Position numbers and translations under genes: made by a program. Shown here piece after piece: positions 10,814 through 29,953 of a stretch of 64,000 bases of DNA; the stretch's first letter is position 1; every line of letters begins with the position of its first letter. The notes under the pieces were generated by a model, which made no database searches, had not been told where the DNA came from, and saw only the letters and a list, made by a program, of their open reading frames with translations. The DNA comes from Amphimedon queenslandica (lineage: Eukaryota; Porifera; Demospongiae; Haplosclerida; Niphatidae). The DNA lies in contig NW_003546420.1 of the NCBI RefSeq assembly GCF_000090795.2, forward strand, positions 21,542 through 85,541, in the 5' to 3' direction.

Positions 10814-13791
10814 ATGCCAGAGCAGTTTACCATCTTTATCCTCCTTCTCTCTTTATTTATATCCTCCAAAGGACAAGGAAATGGTAGGTTATTAGTTATT
10901 CTGACACACTCTCAATTGTATTCTTGTGCTCAGACTCCTCCTGCTCTATGATATCAGATTGTTACTCCTCTTCATATTACATTGAAGACATTAGCATTGA
11001 GAGTACAGTATGGACTCCTTTCTCACCAACTATTGATATCACTCCTTCCAGTACTAGTGATACTGCAATACCCAATCTGCCCTTCACTTCAGACATTGTT
11101 CCTAATATAACTTCACTGTAAGTTTTAATACTGTTACATTTGTACTACCTCCTGTTCCTCTTATAACTTATTTATTTTAGGAATCTCTTGTATTCTTCAG
11201 AGACCATTAGCACTCATCAGTACATCAATCTTGCATTGACTTCTAAAGGTAAGACTTCAATACACTATCTTAAGTATTGATCTATTTCAAAATAGTTACA
11301 ACTGAACAATATATCACATCAACTGACCAGTTTGAATCAAGACTAACATCTACTGATCAGTTTGAATTAGAATTCACACCTACTGATCAATTTGAATCAG
11401 TAATAACATCAACCAATCAGTTTGAATCAGGATTAGCATCAACCGATCAGTTTGAATCAGGGTTAACACCTACTGATCAGTTTGAGTCAGAGGTGACGTC
11501 TTCTTTTGTTGATTTTGCTGTTACTGCTTCTTACAAAGTATCTGTTACGTCTAGTCAATATAGTACTGATGTCAGTTCATTACTGATACCTACTGCTACC
11601 TCATCTGTGTTTTATCCAATGAAATCTGAAGATTCATTTTATCTAGCCACTCCTTCATCAGCAGCTGATTTGTTGAGTGAATATTCAACAACTGATTTAT
11701 ATTTGCCGTTATCAGAGGAGGCCACACCCACTCTAATTACATTATTATCAATGCAACCCTCTATTACCAGTCAACAGTTAATCACTAGTTATTTTATAAC
11801 TGAAGAATCCATTAGTATATCAACACTAAGCAACTATGGAGGCCCATCAAGCAACAGTATAGTACCTTCAGTTGCTGTATTGCCTCAAACTAGTGAACCA
11901 TTACACACCATATCTACCGATCTACTGTATTCCAGTGTACCATCTACCAGTGTACCAGTGTTGTATTCCAGTGTACCGCCAACCAGTGTACCAGTGTTGT
12001 ATTCCAGTGTACCACCTACCAGTGTACCAGTGTTGTATTCGAGTATACCACCTACCAGTGTACCAGTGTTGCATTCCAGTGTACCACCTACCAGTGTACC
12101 AGTGTTGTATTCCAGTATACCACCTAGCAGTGTACCAGAGCTGCATTCCAGTATACCACCTACCAGTGTAACAGTGTTGTATTCCAGTGTACCACCTACC
12201 AGTGTACCAGTGTTGTATTCCAGTATACCACCTACCAGTGTACCAGTGTTGTATTCCAGTGTACCATCTACCAGTGTACCAGTGTTGTATTCCAGTGTAC
12301 CACCTACCAGTGTACCAGAGTTGCATTCCAGTATACCACCTACCAGTATACCAGTGTTGCATTCCAATTCTCCAATAGTTACCAGTACATTAGAGATATT
12401 TAGCTCATTGCATTACAGTAGTTCATCCTCCTATCAGTACAGTACCAGTTCCAGTTCATTGTACAGTAGCAGTACATCAGATATAGTATATAGTACTGGT
12501 ATTTTGATATCAATCAGCACTATTGACAGTATCAGCAGTTTAACTTCTACTTTAGTCAGTAGTATGATTGAGACCAGTCTTTCATTGAGTGTACCTGTTA
12601 GTATCCACACTAGCAGCTCAACCAGTGCCAGTTTTACCAGTACCAGTTCAATCTATATTAGCATCAGTTCAACCAGTACCATCAGTTCAACCAGTACCAT
12701 CAGTTCAACCAGTACCATCAGTTCAATTAATTCTCCGACCAGCAGTTCCATTCCTTTTATCATCAGTTCAGTTACTAGTAGTATAAGTGCAAGTTCATAC
12801 TTCACTAGTTCTAGTGCAACTGCTGATGTATCTACTGTGATAACCTCTTCATTAGTTGGTGGTATAGCTACACCATCCTTTATAACCAGCAGTCCTTCAT
12901 TGTTAGCTAGTAGCAGTGATGTTCTTACTACAGTATCTGATGGCAGGATCACCTCTTCATTAATTACCAGTAGTTCTTCAGTCCTAATATCTCCTACTGT
13001 ACTGTCTGGGTTTTTAGTAAGAATAGTCTTTAGTCTTACCTCGTCTGAGAGAGAATCATTAGTGAATGTTAGTTCTTCAAAAAGAGTTCAACTAGAGGAA
13101 TCCATTGTAGCAGTATATCTTAAAGGACTGGACACATTAGGTGGACAAAGGAAAAGACAATTGTCATCATCACCAAAGGCATACGTAAGAATAATACTGT
13201 TACTATTACTGGATTATTGTTACTATTAATAAATTATTGTTACTATTATTATATTATTGTTACTATTAATAGATTATTGTTACTATTAATATATTATTGT
13301 TACTATTAATAGATTATTGTTACTATTAATATATTATTGTTACTATTGATAGATAACCGATGTCGGTAGTCTAAGTTCTGCTGGTACAGCTCCTGTTGAT
13401 TTCTATATGACAGTAAATGGAGAGCCAATACAAGCTTTAACTGTGATTGGTATATTAAATAGAGTCAATCCACAAAATATATCAAATTATGAGGTATGAA
13501 ACAGTCCGCTAATATAATTATTTTAATATACTTTTAATTAGGTTGTAATGATTACAATGCCAGAGACGGGTACAGTTACCATGACAACAAGTGATAACTC
13601 CACCCTCTATATAATTATTGGTGGCACAGTTGGCGGAACATTAATAATAATAATAATAATAATATGTGGACTGCTTTTAATGTGCATGTTACTAGGGAAG
13701 AGGAATAGAAAGGATAGAAGTGAAGTTAGTCACATTGAGCTACAGGTATATAAGACTGTGTACTCTTAGTAATGTTGTTATTGTTGTTGTT

Positions 13792-13834
<43 letters not shown>

Positions 13835-15736
13835 TGTTTAGGCATTTGCAACAGGTCAAGAAGGATTACCTGCTGCTGATCATAAACACATGGTAGTTGT
13901 AATAACTATTATTATTGTTATGGTTACACGTACCACAGGGAGTACAACATGGCTCACCTGCTATTAATAAAGTAACAAGAAGATCAGTTGTCAAGAGAAA
14001 CTATCCATTAGCAACTACCTCATCAACAATGGCACTGCTAGCTGCTTCAAAGTATATCAATTGTACAAACATGTCTAACATATTAACCTTTCTATTACAG
14101 TGAAGCTCATTTGGATGCATGGCAACGGGAACAGTTAACATATGAAGGAGCAGAACAAGTAAAATTATTATTATTATTAACATTATTATTATTAATAGCG
14201 TCCTGCTGGATTGTTTGAGCATGTCACTCATTATTCTGATGTCCCTTCAGCTAACAGCACTGCTCTACTGAGGTTCCACACTACAATTGGAGGACAATCT
14301 CCTTCAACAACAACATCATCTGGTAACCTCGTCAAACCAGTCCTACCAGTTACTGATACTGACAGAAAGCAATCTAGAGTATGTGTATATTATTATTATG
14401 ATCATTGTTATTATTATTATTATTATTATTATCATTGTTATTATTATGTTGTATAGAGGAATAATAGAGAAAGAATCAAGTTACAATCACAGCAAAGGAA
14501 AATTATGAGTAGACAAAAAAGTAAAACTGGTCAATCTGTTACTGCTGACCTTCCACAAAGAAGCGAAGTAAAGAGAGAGAGAGAGAGATTCCTACGAACT
14601 GTACTATACTCTTATTGTACTATACTGTTATTGTATTATACTGTGGTATATTGCATATAGGCTGAAGAAGGCTTAGGGGACATTGAGGGATCTTCACATT
14701 CTGATGGTAAACCATTGTCACCATTGCCTCCTGGTGTCTCAAGACCTAACACAAAGTAGCAATCTTAATAACTATTAATAATTATTATTATTTCCTTATA
14801 AGGAAAAAGAGACGTAGAACTAGTCGTGGAGTACCAGTGGGTCCATCAGGGGGTCCGTCTGATGGTTACGATACAACTGTTGATCAAATAAGAGGAGTCC
14901 CTCCCTCAAGACAAGTAACTGGTCATAATGTTAACATACTGTATTACTGGGTCCATTGCACAGTCTCGTAAGTATAGATCAGGAAGAAGTATGCGTGCAC
15001 GACCATTGAACCAGCTAACCAGTCGATCAATAATGAAGGAAAGGACAGTGCAACCTTCTAATGAACTGGCATGGATATCAACTAGTGATGGGGTCCAGCT
15101 AGTCAGCATACAGCCTTTGCAGGTACATCAACATGCACACTTAATGTCTTAATGTTTCTTAAAGTCAACACAGACTAATGCGAGATGGCATGAGCTACCT
15201 TCACTCCAGCCTCAGGCTAGGAGAGACAATGATCAAACTTATACTCAAAAGCAACTGAAGGAATTATTGAAATTACATAAAGAGCTAGAGAGAGTAGAGC
15301 AGGGACTGGGTACAACTCATGGAGGGTCATCGATAGATTCAACTACAGACCAACCATCAAGTTATCCTACTGCCTCTCACCTGGTGAGCTACACTCCAGA
15401 AGAACTAGCACTGCAAGCTTTTAATATACCAACAGAATCACATCATCCTTGTAAGATATAACATTTGACTTCACTTAACCTTTAATGCTTTTTCCTGTAG
15501 TTTCATTGCAGCAATCTCCACCAACACAACAAATGGTACATACATACATACACTAAGCCATTGTTATATACATGCATGTTATACAGGTCTGGAGTCCACA
15601 CAGAGGTAGCACAGTTATAAGATCACAGCCAATGGCTCCAGTGCACTTAACTCAATTAAGACAACACAATCCAAACCTTGGGGTATTGTACCAGCAGCAC
15701 TCACTGGAGTCACGGAACTGGGGCGGCTATAACTAA
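10814..15736 (+). CDS. mucin-like single-pass membrane protein with SEA-like juxtamembrane region
   Basis: The product starts with a signal peptide (MPEQFTIFILLLSLFISSKG). A very long Ser/Thr-rich ectodomain follows, mostly in one exon (about 11296-13183): six 10-residue TxTDQFESxx repeats, then twelve 12-residue LYSSVPPTSVPV repeats, then low-complexity STSS. A basic QRKRQ site (about 13145-13160, possible furin or autocleavage site) precedes a compact region (PVDFYMTVNGEPIQALTVIG...) that looks SEA-like. A transmembrane helix lies at about 13605-13695 and contains seven Ile encoded by an ATA microsatellite. The cytoplasmic tail of about 10 short exons is basic and Pro/Ser-rich, includes KQLKELLKLHKELERVEQGL, and ends RNWGGYN. 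The architecture recalls KIAA1549-family proteins, but this is a guess. Heavily O-glycosylated surface protein is the safest reading. Confidence 0.75.
11310..11496 (+). repeat. 30-bp coding minisatellite (six 10-residue repeats)
   Basis: Within the mucin-like exon, TSTDQFESRL-type units repeat six times with a 30-bp period: SRL, LEF, SVI, SGL, SGL and SEV variants. TDQFE is the most constant part (one unit has TNQFE), so the block is under protein-level constraint or is young. Confidence 0.85.
11925..12367 (+). repeat. 36-bp coding minisatellite (twelve 12-residue repeats)
   Basis: Twelve tandem copies of a 36-bp unit encode L(Y/H)SS(V/I)PPTSVPV. Variation is limited to Y/H, V/I, P/S and V/E swaps. 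Because 36 is divisible by three, the array is also open on the other strand, which creates spurious antisense frames of about 146-160 codons. Confidence 0.92.
13190..13354 (+). repeat. 20-bp intronic minisatellite in the mucin-like gene
   Basis: About eight tandem copies of ATTATTGTTACTATTAATAG, alternating between AG and AT endings so that a 40-bp dimer is visible. It fills nearly the whole intron between the exon ending SSPKAY and the exon starting ITDVG. Confidence 0.85.
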
Positions 15737-15802
15737 CACGAACAACTCAAGAATAACTGATATTATAATCTAACAACACTTGTAATAATTAATTATTAAC
15801 AA

Positions 15803-16851
15803 TTAGGAGTCAATTAAAGGTGTAGGGTTCTGCATATAAACCATCACAAGAGATGAAACAGCTAACCTAAATAAATGAACAAGTACATCAATAATGTATC
15901 ATAAAAATTTGGAATAATGTCAGGGCCAATTTTTTTAACTAAGAAAATTGAAGTAAGAATCAGCTAAACTTTCTACACAGCATAAGGGCATCAATATGTA
16001 TCAGAAAATGTAATAAAAATTTGGGGTGACTTCGGAGCCATTTTTTGAAAAAAACCATGTGCTATAGCCTTGGGTATTTTTCAGAATTTTGCCATTTTCT
16101 TAAAATGGCCGTAACTTGAAAAATTGAAGTCGGAATCAGCTCAAACTTTCTACACAGCATAAGGACATCAATATGTATCAGAAAATGTAATAAAAATTTG
16201 GTGTGAATTTGGAGCCATTTTTTTGAAAAAACCATGGGCTATAGTACAGGGATTTTTTCAGAATTTTGACGTTTTCTTAAAATGGCTGTAACTTAAAAAT
16301 TGAAGTTGGAATCAGCTCAAACTTTCTACACAGCATAAGGGCATCAATATGTATCAGAAAATGTGATAAAAATTTGGTGTGAATTCGGAGCCATCTTTTC
16401 GAAAAAACCATGGGCTATAGTACAGGGATTTTTTCAGAATTTTGACGTTTTCTTAAAATGGCCGTAACTTGAAAAATTGAAGTTGGAATCAGCTCAAACT
16501 TTCTACACAGCATAAGGGCATCAATATGTATCAGAAAATGTAATAGAAATTAGAGGTAATTCCATACATTAATAAACTAAAGGTCTGTTTCTTGTCATCA
16601 GTTGATTTGACGTTCGCAAAATAAAAAATTGCACAATAGACCCCACACCATGTGGCCCATTTCAACTAAAAATAAATAAATAAATAAACAATTACTACTA
16701 TTATTATTATTATTACTCCTACCCTCATTAGGAGTCCTACTAAACTGAAGACCATTCCAATAGCGTTAATATGTTCTCCATAGGAAGGTCCTTCGACTAG
16801 AGACACTGGAACAAACCTTTTAGCTCTCTCTGCTCTTTTAGGATTACTCAT
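15803..16851 (-). CDS. WDR83OS: Asterix (PAT complex subunit)
   Basis: Three exons (16851-16723, 16665-16568, 15866-15803) join in frame to 96 residues. The conserved blocks match human Asterix: MSNPKR at the start, HINAIGMVFSLVGLLMR then LKWATWCGVYCAIFYFANVK (human [20 protein letters not shown]), STDDKKQ, and VMVYMQNPTPLIDS at the end (human VMSYLQNPQPMTPPW). Asterix pairs with CCDC47 in the PAT complex that chaperones polar transmembrane helices beside the ER translocon. Intron 2 (15867-16567) is packed with inverted-orientation 177-bp repeats; ignoring the splice at 16568 would give a false stop in the repeat. It converges on the mucin-like gene with only 66 bp between stops. Confidence 0.9.
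15960..16560 (-). repeat. 177-bp repeat array (about four copies) in WDR83OS intron 2
   Basis: The reverse complement of the ILRUN unit appears with the anchor CTTTCTACACAGCATAAG at about 15968, 16146, 16321 and 16499, a step of 175-178 bp. Copies are more diverged than in the ILRUN array (for example CCTTGGG in place of TACAGGG in the first). Relative to the host gene, which is on the minus strand, the array is in the same orientation as in ILRUN. Confidence 0.92.
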
Positions 16852-17041
16852 TTTGATATAGGTGTGGCTAGTTATTAATAACAGGCGTGGTCAGATAATA
16901 AGTAGTTATTAATAAAATTACAATATACATACAAAAATTGTGAATGTCACTGCCTACATTAGGCAATAATTAATCAATGACAAAAAGATACGAGAAATAA
17001 ACCACTCCCTTTATCAACCACACCCACTGTTGTCCCTTTAA

Positions 17042-19654
<2,613 letters not shown>

Positions 19655-19777
19655 CTACAAGTAGGTTTATAACCACGCCCACTCAATTAATAACCTCATT
19701 AATTCATGTATGATGTGAAAGACAGCCCTCTTTACATTCCTCTCCCATGCAGTGTATACACAGACTGATAAAGGCTA

Positions 19778-21915
<2,138 letters not shown>

Positions 21916-22052
21916 TTTTGAGAGGTGTGGCCAACCTTCTGCTCATGCTCACTGGGTGGGGCTTACTTTAAAGTATACGGAGATTATTTTTTGTATACTT
22001 CCGGTAGCTGGGTAGGTGGAGTTTGTATCACGTGATCTTACTGAATATCAAA
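21916..22052. promoter_or_regulatory. divergent promoter between UMPS and SIKE1
   Basis: A 137-bp spacer with GTATACTTCCGG at 21993-22004 (ETS-like ACTTCCGG) and CACGTG at 22029-22034, ending 18 bp before the SIKE1 ATG. CACCC-type boxes flank both sides (GGTGTGGCC at about 21923; GGGTGGGGC at about 21955). The same 12-mer and an E-box are found upstream of CLN3. Confidence 0.55.
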
Positions 22053-22868
22053 ATGGAGAGACTTCTCTCAGTATCAAAAGAGCTCTCAGACAAGATAGAC
22101 AGCAACGAGGGGGCCATGAATGACCTCCTGAGAAAGAGTGAGACTCTCCAACAGACAGTAAAGGCCATGATACAGGTATTGTGGGTGTGGTCACTAGTTA
22201 ATTAGTTATACACCCCCACAGTATCAAAGTGCAGTACAAGAAATCAGTGGTGGGGAAGATCAGCCCAGGGGGCCCCCTCGGATTGAATTTAGTTACATAC
22301 GTCAGCTCCAACAGGACAACTCAGAGTTACGGTCTCTGCTAGAGGACCACCAGGCCGCCCTCGACATGATAATGACCAAATACCGTAACCAGGTTAGACC
22401 TTACCAATAGTGGGTGTGGTTATCACTGGGTGTGGTTTTAGATGAGCTCTTTTGTTGACATAAAGTCCAAGGAAGACTCTTTAATACAAGAAAAACTATC
22501 AGAAGTAATAATACACTACAATGGAGCTATTGTATGATGATCGTCATCTTGTGTTGTAGGAGGTTAGACTGAGGACAGACCAGATCTGTGAAATGGCTAC
22601 TGTCATGTATCATGCTGCCAAGACCGAGGATTCATCAACTCAGCTGCTACGGGAGAAGATCTCACAACTTGAATATGAGAATAAATATTTAAGAGAGATA
22701 CTATCAGTCCCTGTATCATCACCTTCTGTTGAACTAGCTCCAGTCAAGTATTCAAGCAGTGAGACTACCAGTGGACACAGGAGCAGTGCTAGTGAGAGAG
22801 AGAGGGAGGGAGGAGAGAGCTCGTCTGATGACTCAAGATCAAGCACTCCTAAACCTTATAGCAACTGA
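22053..22868 (+). CDS. SIKE1: SIKE1/FGFR1OP2 family coiled-coil protein (STRIPAK component)
   Basis: Four exons (22053-22175, 22222-22392, 22442-22504, 22560-22868) join in frame to 221 residues, similar to human SIKE1 (207) and FGFR1OP2. Conserved blocks are IRQLQQDNSELRSLLEDHQ followed by ALDMIMTKYRNQM (human [31 protein letters not shown]), QICEMATVM, and LREKISQLEYENKYLREIL. The protein is largely coiled coil with a Ser-rich, acidic tail. SIKE1 and FGFR1OP2 bind the STRIPAK phosphatase-kinase scaffold; SIKE1 was named for inhibiting IKK-epsilon/TBK1 in mammals. Whether this gene is a pre-duplication ancestor of both paralogues cannot be tested here. Confidence 0.88.
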
Positions 22869-23134
22869 TTTAATAATAATAATGATAATTGTAGAATATT
22901 AATTAGATAATAATAATAATAATGATAGCTCATTTTTATTTATAATCATAAGAACCATTAATAACAAGTATCCAATCAATTAATTAAAGTTTATTGACCA
23001 CACCCATTGGTAATCAGTGGTCTATTGTGTGGGCGTGGTCAATAATTCACCCATCACATCAGTCTTTGGCTACACTGTACAAGGAACAGGGATATTATTG
23101 ATTTGCTGGAGAGAAGGACCCAATCCGGTCTGAA

Positions 23135-26859
<3,725 letters not shown>

Positions 26860-27212
26860 AACACTAGATCTCCCTCTCTCTCTCTCTCCCTCCCTCTCTC
26901 TCCCTCCCTCTCTCTCTCTCCCTCCCTCCCTCTCTCTCTGTTTTGTCTTATACCTTTAGCTGTCGTCCTGCCTGTGGTCACCATGGCAACCATCAGAAAC
27001 AATTACTAAATTAGTCTGACTACAATTAATTTCTTTATATTTTTGTACCAATGTGCTGTTGATGTTGTCTTATGATAATAATGTTCACTTCAAACTGTTG
27101 CTGCTACTTTCAATGAGTTACCGATTCATTAAATACAAGATAACAATAATAATGACAGACTAATTATCATGAACATGTATATAAGTATATAAAATGATTA
27201 AAGTCCTTTGGT
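26860..27212. other. convergent 3' spacer between BRSK and the VAMP7-like gene
   Basis: Contains a CT-rich run (about 26870-26940, mostly CTCT and CCCT), then AT-rich sequence with AATAAT microsatellite pieces. No open frame is convincing. It is expected to hold both 3' UTRs. Confidence 0.4.
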
Positions 27213-27921
27213 TTATATTTTATGAGTAGCAGCCAAAGCAATCAAAGTAGCAATGACAGCTATTATTAATATTATTATTATTATCAGAACTGCCCACAAT
27301 TTGATCGACCCACAAAGCATCTTCCTCTTGAGTTTAGTTGCTGTTCGTTGAAACTCAGTCGAGTTCAGTTTAAGATATTCTGACCTCTCCTCGAGTGAGG
27401 CTAAAGCTTCTCCTCTCTCCACCACCTTATCAACGTTCTGCCTCACTATGTGATGGACATTCTCAAATTTACTCTTGAACCCAAGTCTTGAGTCACCACA
27501 AGCCTCCATCGTCAAACGGCCCAGTTCCTCCTGGAAGTCAGGACGAAGAGCAAAGTGAGAACAAGATTTTGCTTTTTTCACAAGACCAAGAGCTTTTAAT
27601 TGTGAATGTGCCATACCCAAAAAATTGAAGGCATCTTCCTATTAGCAATAATAACAACAATAATAATAATAATAATAATATCTTATATTGAATGGCTGGT
27701 CTTACTCTCCCATAGTCCAGGTCAGTAATGGCTAGGAAGGTCATGCTGTCAATGGTTAGGGTGAATATCAGTTTTCCATCAATTTCTTGTCGTCTACGTT
27801 CATCTGATGGTCCCAGTAGCTCCAGAGCTTTGAGAGCAACATCCTCCAACTGAACCTTAACAGTTGAATAGTCACAAAGGACGACACGACCACGAGAAAG
27901 AGCACTGTAATAGACAGGCAT
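27213..27921 (-). CDS. VAMP7: longin-domain R-SNARE, VAMP7-like
   Basis: Two exons give a longin domain (MPVYYSALSRGRVVLCDYS, LIFTLTIDSMTFLAITDLDYG, then EDAFNFLGMAHSQL), a SNARE helix with the zero-layer Arg in VDKVVERGEALASLEE, and a single C-terminal membrane anchor. The layout and length (about 220 residues) match VAMP7, which drives fusion of late endosomes and lysosomes and secretory lysosome exocytosis. Longin sequence similarity is modest, so another longin SNARE is possible. The anchor includes a run of Ile encoded by an ATT/ATA microsatellite (about 27259-27287). The intron (about 27643-27708) is a TAA repeat. It is divergent from RPS13. Confidence 0.8.
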
Positions 27922-28079
27922 CTCACTTGGATGAGGTGACCATTGGCAGCTTACTCAGCACTGGTGGGTGTGGTTCATGAAAACTTTTCGTATATTTCCG
28001 TACATTCAAACCACATGGTACATTGACACTCAAAAGCCTCACGTGATCTTGCACATGGTCTTTTGATAAAGGGAACAAA
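27922..28079. promoter_or_regulatory. divergent promoter between VAMP7-like gene and RPS13
   Basis: A 158-bp spacer containing GTATATTTCCG at 27990-28000 and CACGTG at 28040-28045. A GTGGGTGTGG box lies at about 27965. A short pyrimidine stretch (TCTTTTG, about 28059-28065) near the expected RPS13 start site may be a 5'TOP-like start, as ribosomal protein genes usually have. Confidence 0.5.
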
Positions 28080-28792
28080 ATGGGTCGTATGCACACACCT
28101 GGGTAAGGACCTCTTTCTGTCTATTTATTGTTTGTTTGTCTCTTTCTTTTCTAGTAAAGGAATTTCAAAGTCATCACTACCATATCGCAGGAGTGTTCCA
28201 ACAGTAACAGACCATTATTGATATTATCATTATTATTATTATTTTATTAGTGGTTGAAGTTGTCGCCTGAGGAGGTCAAGGAACAGATATACAAATTAGC
28301 AAAGAAAGGAATGACTCCATCTCAAATTGGTTAGTAACCCTCACTGAGCAAACCCTGATTAGTTGATACTGGTAGGTGTGGTCTTGAGAGATTCATTTGG
28401 TATCGCTCAAGTGAAATGGATCACTGGAAACAAGATACTGAGAATATTGAAAGCTAAAGGTGGGAGGAGTCTGTTATTATTATTATATTTTTATTATTAT
28501 TAATAGCTCTTGCTCCTTCTCTACCGGAGGACCTGTACCATTTAATAAAGAAAGCAGTCTCCATTAGAAAACACATGGAGAAGCACAGGAAAGATAAGGA
28601 CAGCAAGTTTAGGTTGATTCTTGTTGAGAGTCGGATTCACCGACTGGCACGCTATTATAAGACCAAGAGTGTCCTGCCTCCAAACTGGAAATAGTAAGTT
28701 TGAACAGAAATAAAACTAAATTGATCCTCTTTCCCTTCTCTCTCTCTCTCTCTTTTAGTGAGAGCTCTACTGCTTCTGCACTGGTGGCATAA
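28080..28792 (+). CDS. RPS13: 40S ribosomal protein S13 (uS15)
   Basis: Short exons join to a product beginning [20 protein letters not shown] and ending in SSTASALVA, with [36 protein letters not shown] and [18 protein letters not shown] in the expected order. This is near-identical to animal RPS13 (151 residues). The ATG exon is only 23 nt, a common arrangement for ribosomal protein genes. It is a component of the small ribosomal subunit. Confidence 0.97.
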
Positions 28793-28909
28793 CTCATTAA
28801 TTATTGATTTATGTAATTGAGTTGTTACTGAAATTTTGAAAAGTTTAATTATCAGAAAATTACAACATAAAAAGTACATCATCTCTGCTTTTTTAAAAAG
28901 AAACACTGA

Positions 28910-29730
28910 GCTCAAACTTCTACACAACATAACTACATGTATATGTATCAGAAAATTTAATAAAAATTAGAGGTGATTTCGGAGCCATTTTTTGAAAAAA
29001 ACCATGGTATAGTACAGGGATTTTTTCAGAATTTTGACGTTTTCTTAAAATAGCCGTAACTTGAAAAATTGAAGTCGGAATCGCCTCAAACTTGCTACAT
29101 AGCATAAGGGCATCAATATGTATCAGAAAATGTAATAAAAATTAGGGGTGATTTCGGAGCCATTTTTTGAAAAAAACCATGGGCTATAGTACAGGGATTT
29201 TCTCAGAATTTTGACATTTTTTAAAAATAGCCGTAACTTGAAAAATTGAAGTCGGAATCGCCTCAAACTTGCTACATAGCATAAGGGCATCAATATGTAT
29301 CAGAAAATGTAATAAAAATTAGAGGTGATTTCGGAGCCATTTTTTGAAAAAAACCATGGGCTATAGTACAGGGATTTTTTCAGAATTTTGACGTTTTCTT
29401 AAAATAGCCGTAACTTGAAAAATTGAAGTCGGAATCGCCTCAAACTTGCTACATAGCATAAGGGCATCAATATGTATCAGAAAATGTAATAAAAATTAGG
29501 GGTGATTTCGGAGCCATTTTTTGAAAAAAACCATGGGCTATAGTACAGGGATTTTTTCAGAATTTTGACGTTTTCTTAAAATAGCCGTAACTTGAAAAAT
29601 TGAAGTCGGAATCGCCTCAAACTTGCTACATAGCATAAGGGCATCAATATGTATCAGAAAATGTAATAAAAATTAGGGGTGATTTCGGAGCCATTTTTTG
29701 GAAAAATTCCCTGTACTGCAGTACAGGGAG
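28910..29730 (-). repeat. 177-bp repeat array (about five copies) in the RPS13-AGPAT5 spacer
   Basis: The anchor CTTGCTACATAGCATAAGG occurs at 29091, 29268, 29445 and 29622, exactly 177 bp apart, with a diverged leading copy at about 28915 and a broken trailing copy at about 29700. The inner units are almost identical. Unlike other loci, they carry the GCTACATAG and GCCTCAAAC variants, so this array was homogenised locally. It occupies the 3' spacer of two convergent genes. Confidence 0.95.
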
Positions 29731-29953
29731 TTTTTTCTGATTTTTGAATACATTTAAAAATTCATGAAAAGTCCTAACTTTAATGGAATCAATCCAAATT
29801 TTCTACACTACATAAAAGTTTCAGTGATTTTCAACTAAAAATCATTTCATTCACAAACTAATTCATCAAAAGTTGCCCATTTAATAATATTTAATTGTTT
29901 GTTCAACACTAGAGACAACTAGTTTACAACACAAACAAAACACATTACAACAC

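Noticed and set aside
11885-12367. Antisense open frames of about 146-160 codons over the mucin-like repeat
   Set aside because: They arise because the repeat unit is 36 bp, a multiple of three, and so stays open in several frames. The + strand frame has the signal peptide, flanking exons and membrane helix.
16666-16851. Asterix as a 61-residue protein ending in poly-Ile
   Set aside because: The frame runs into the intron through an ATT repeat. Splicing at 16723/16665 restores the conserved LKWATWCGVYC sequence.
28920-29105. Open frame reading through the 177-bp repeat (LCSKFEAIPTSIFQVTAILR-type peptide)
   Set aside because: The same peptide recurs at several repeat copies (for example 49864-50094), has no conserved domain and is interrupted in most units. 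The repeat does not appear to code for protein.
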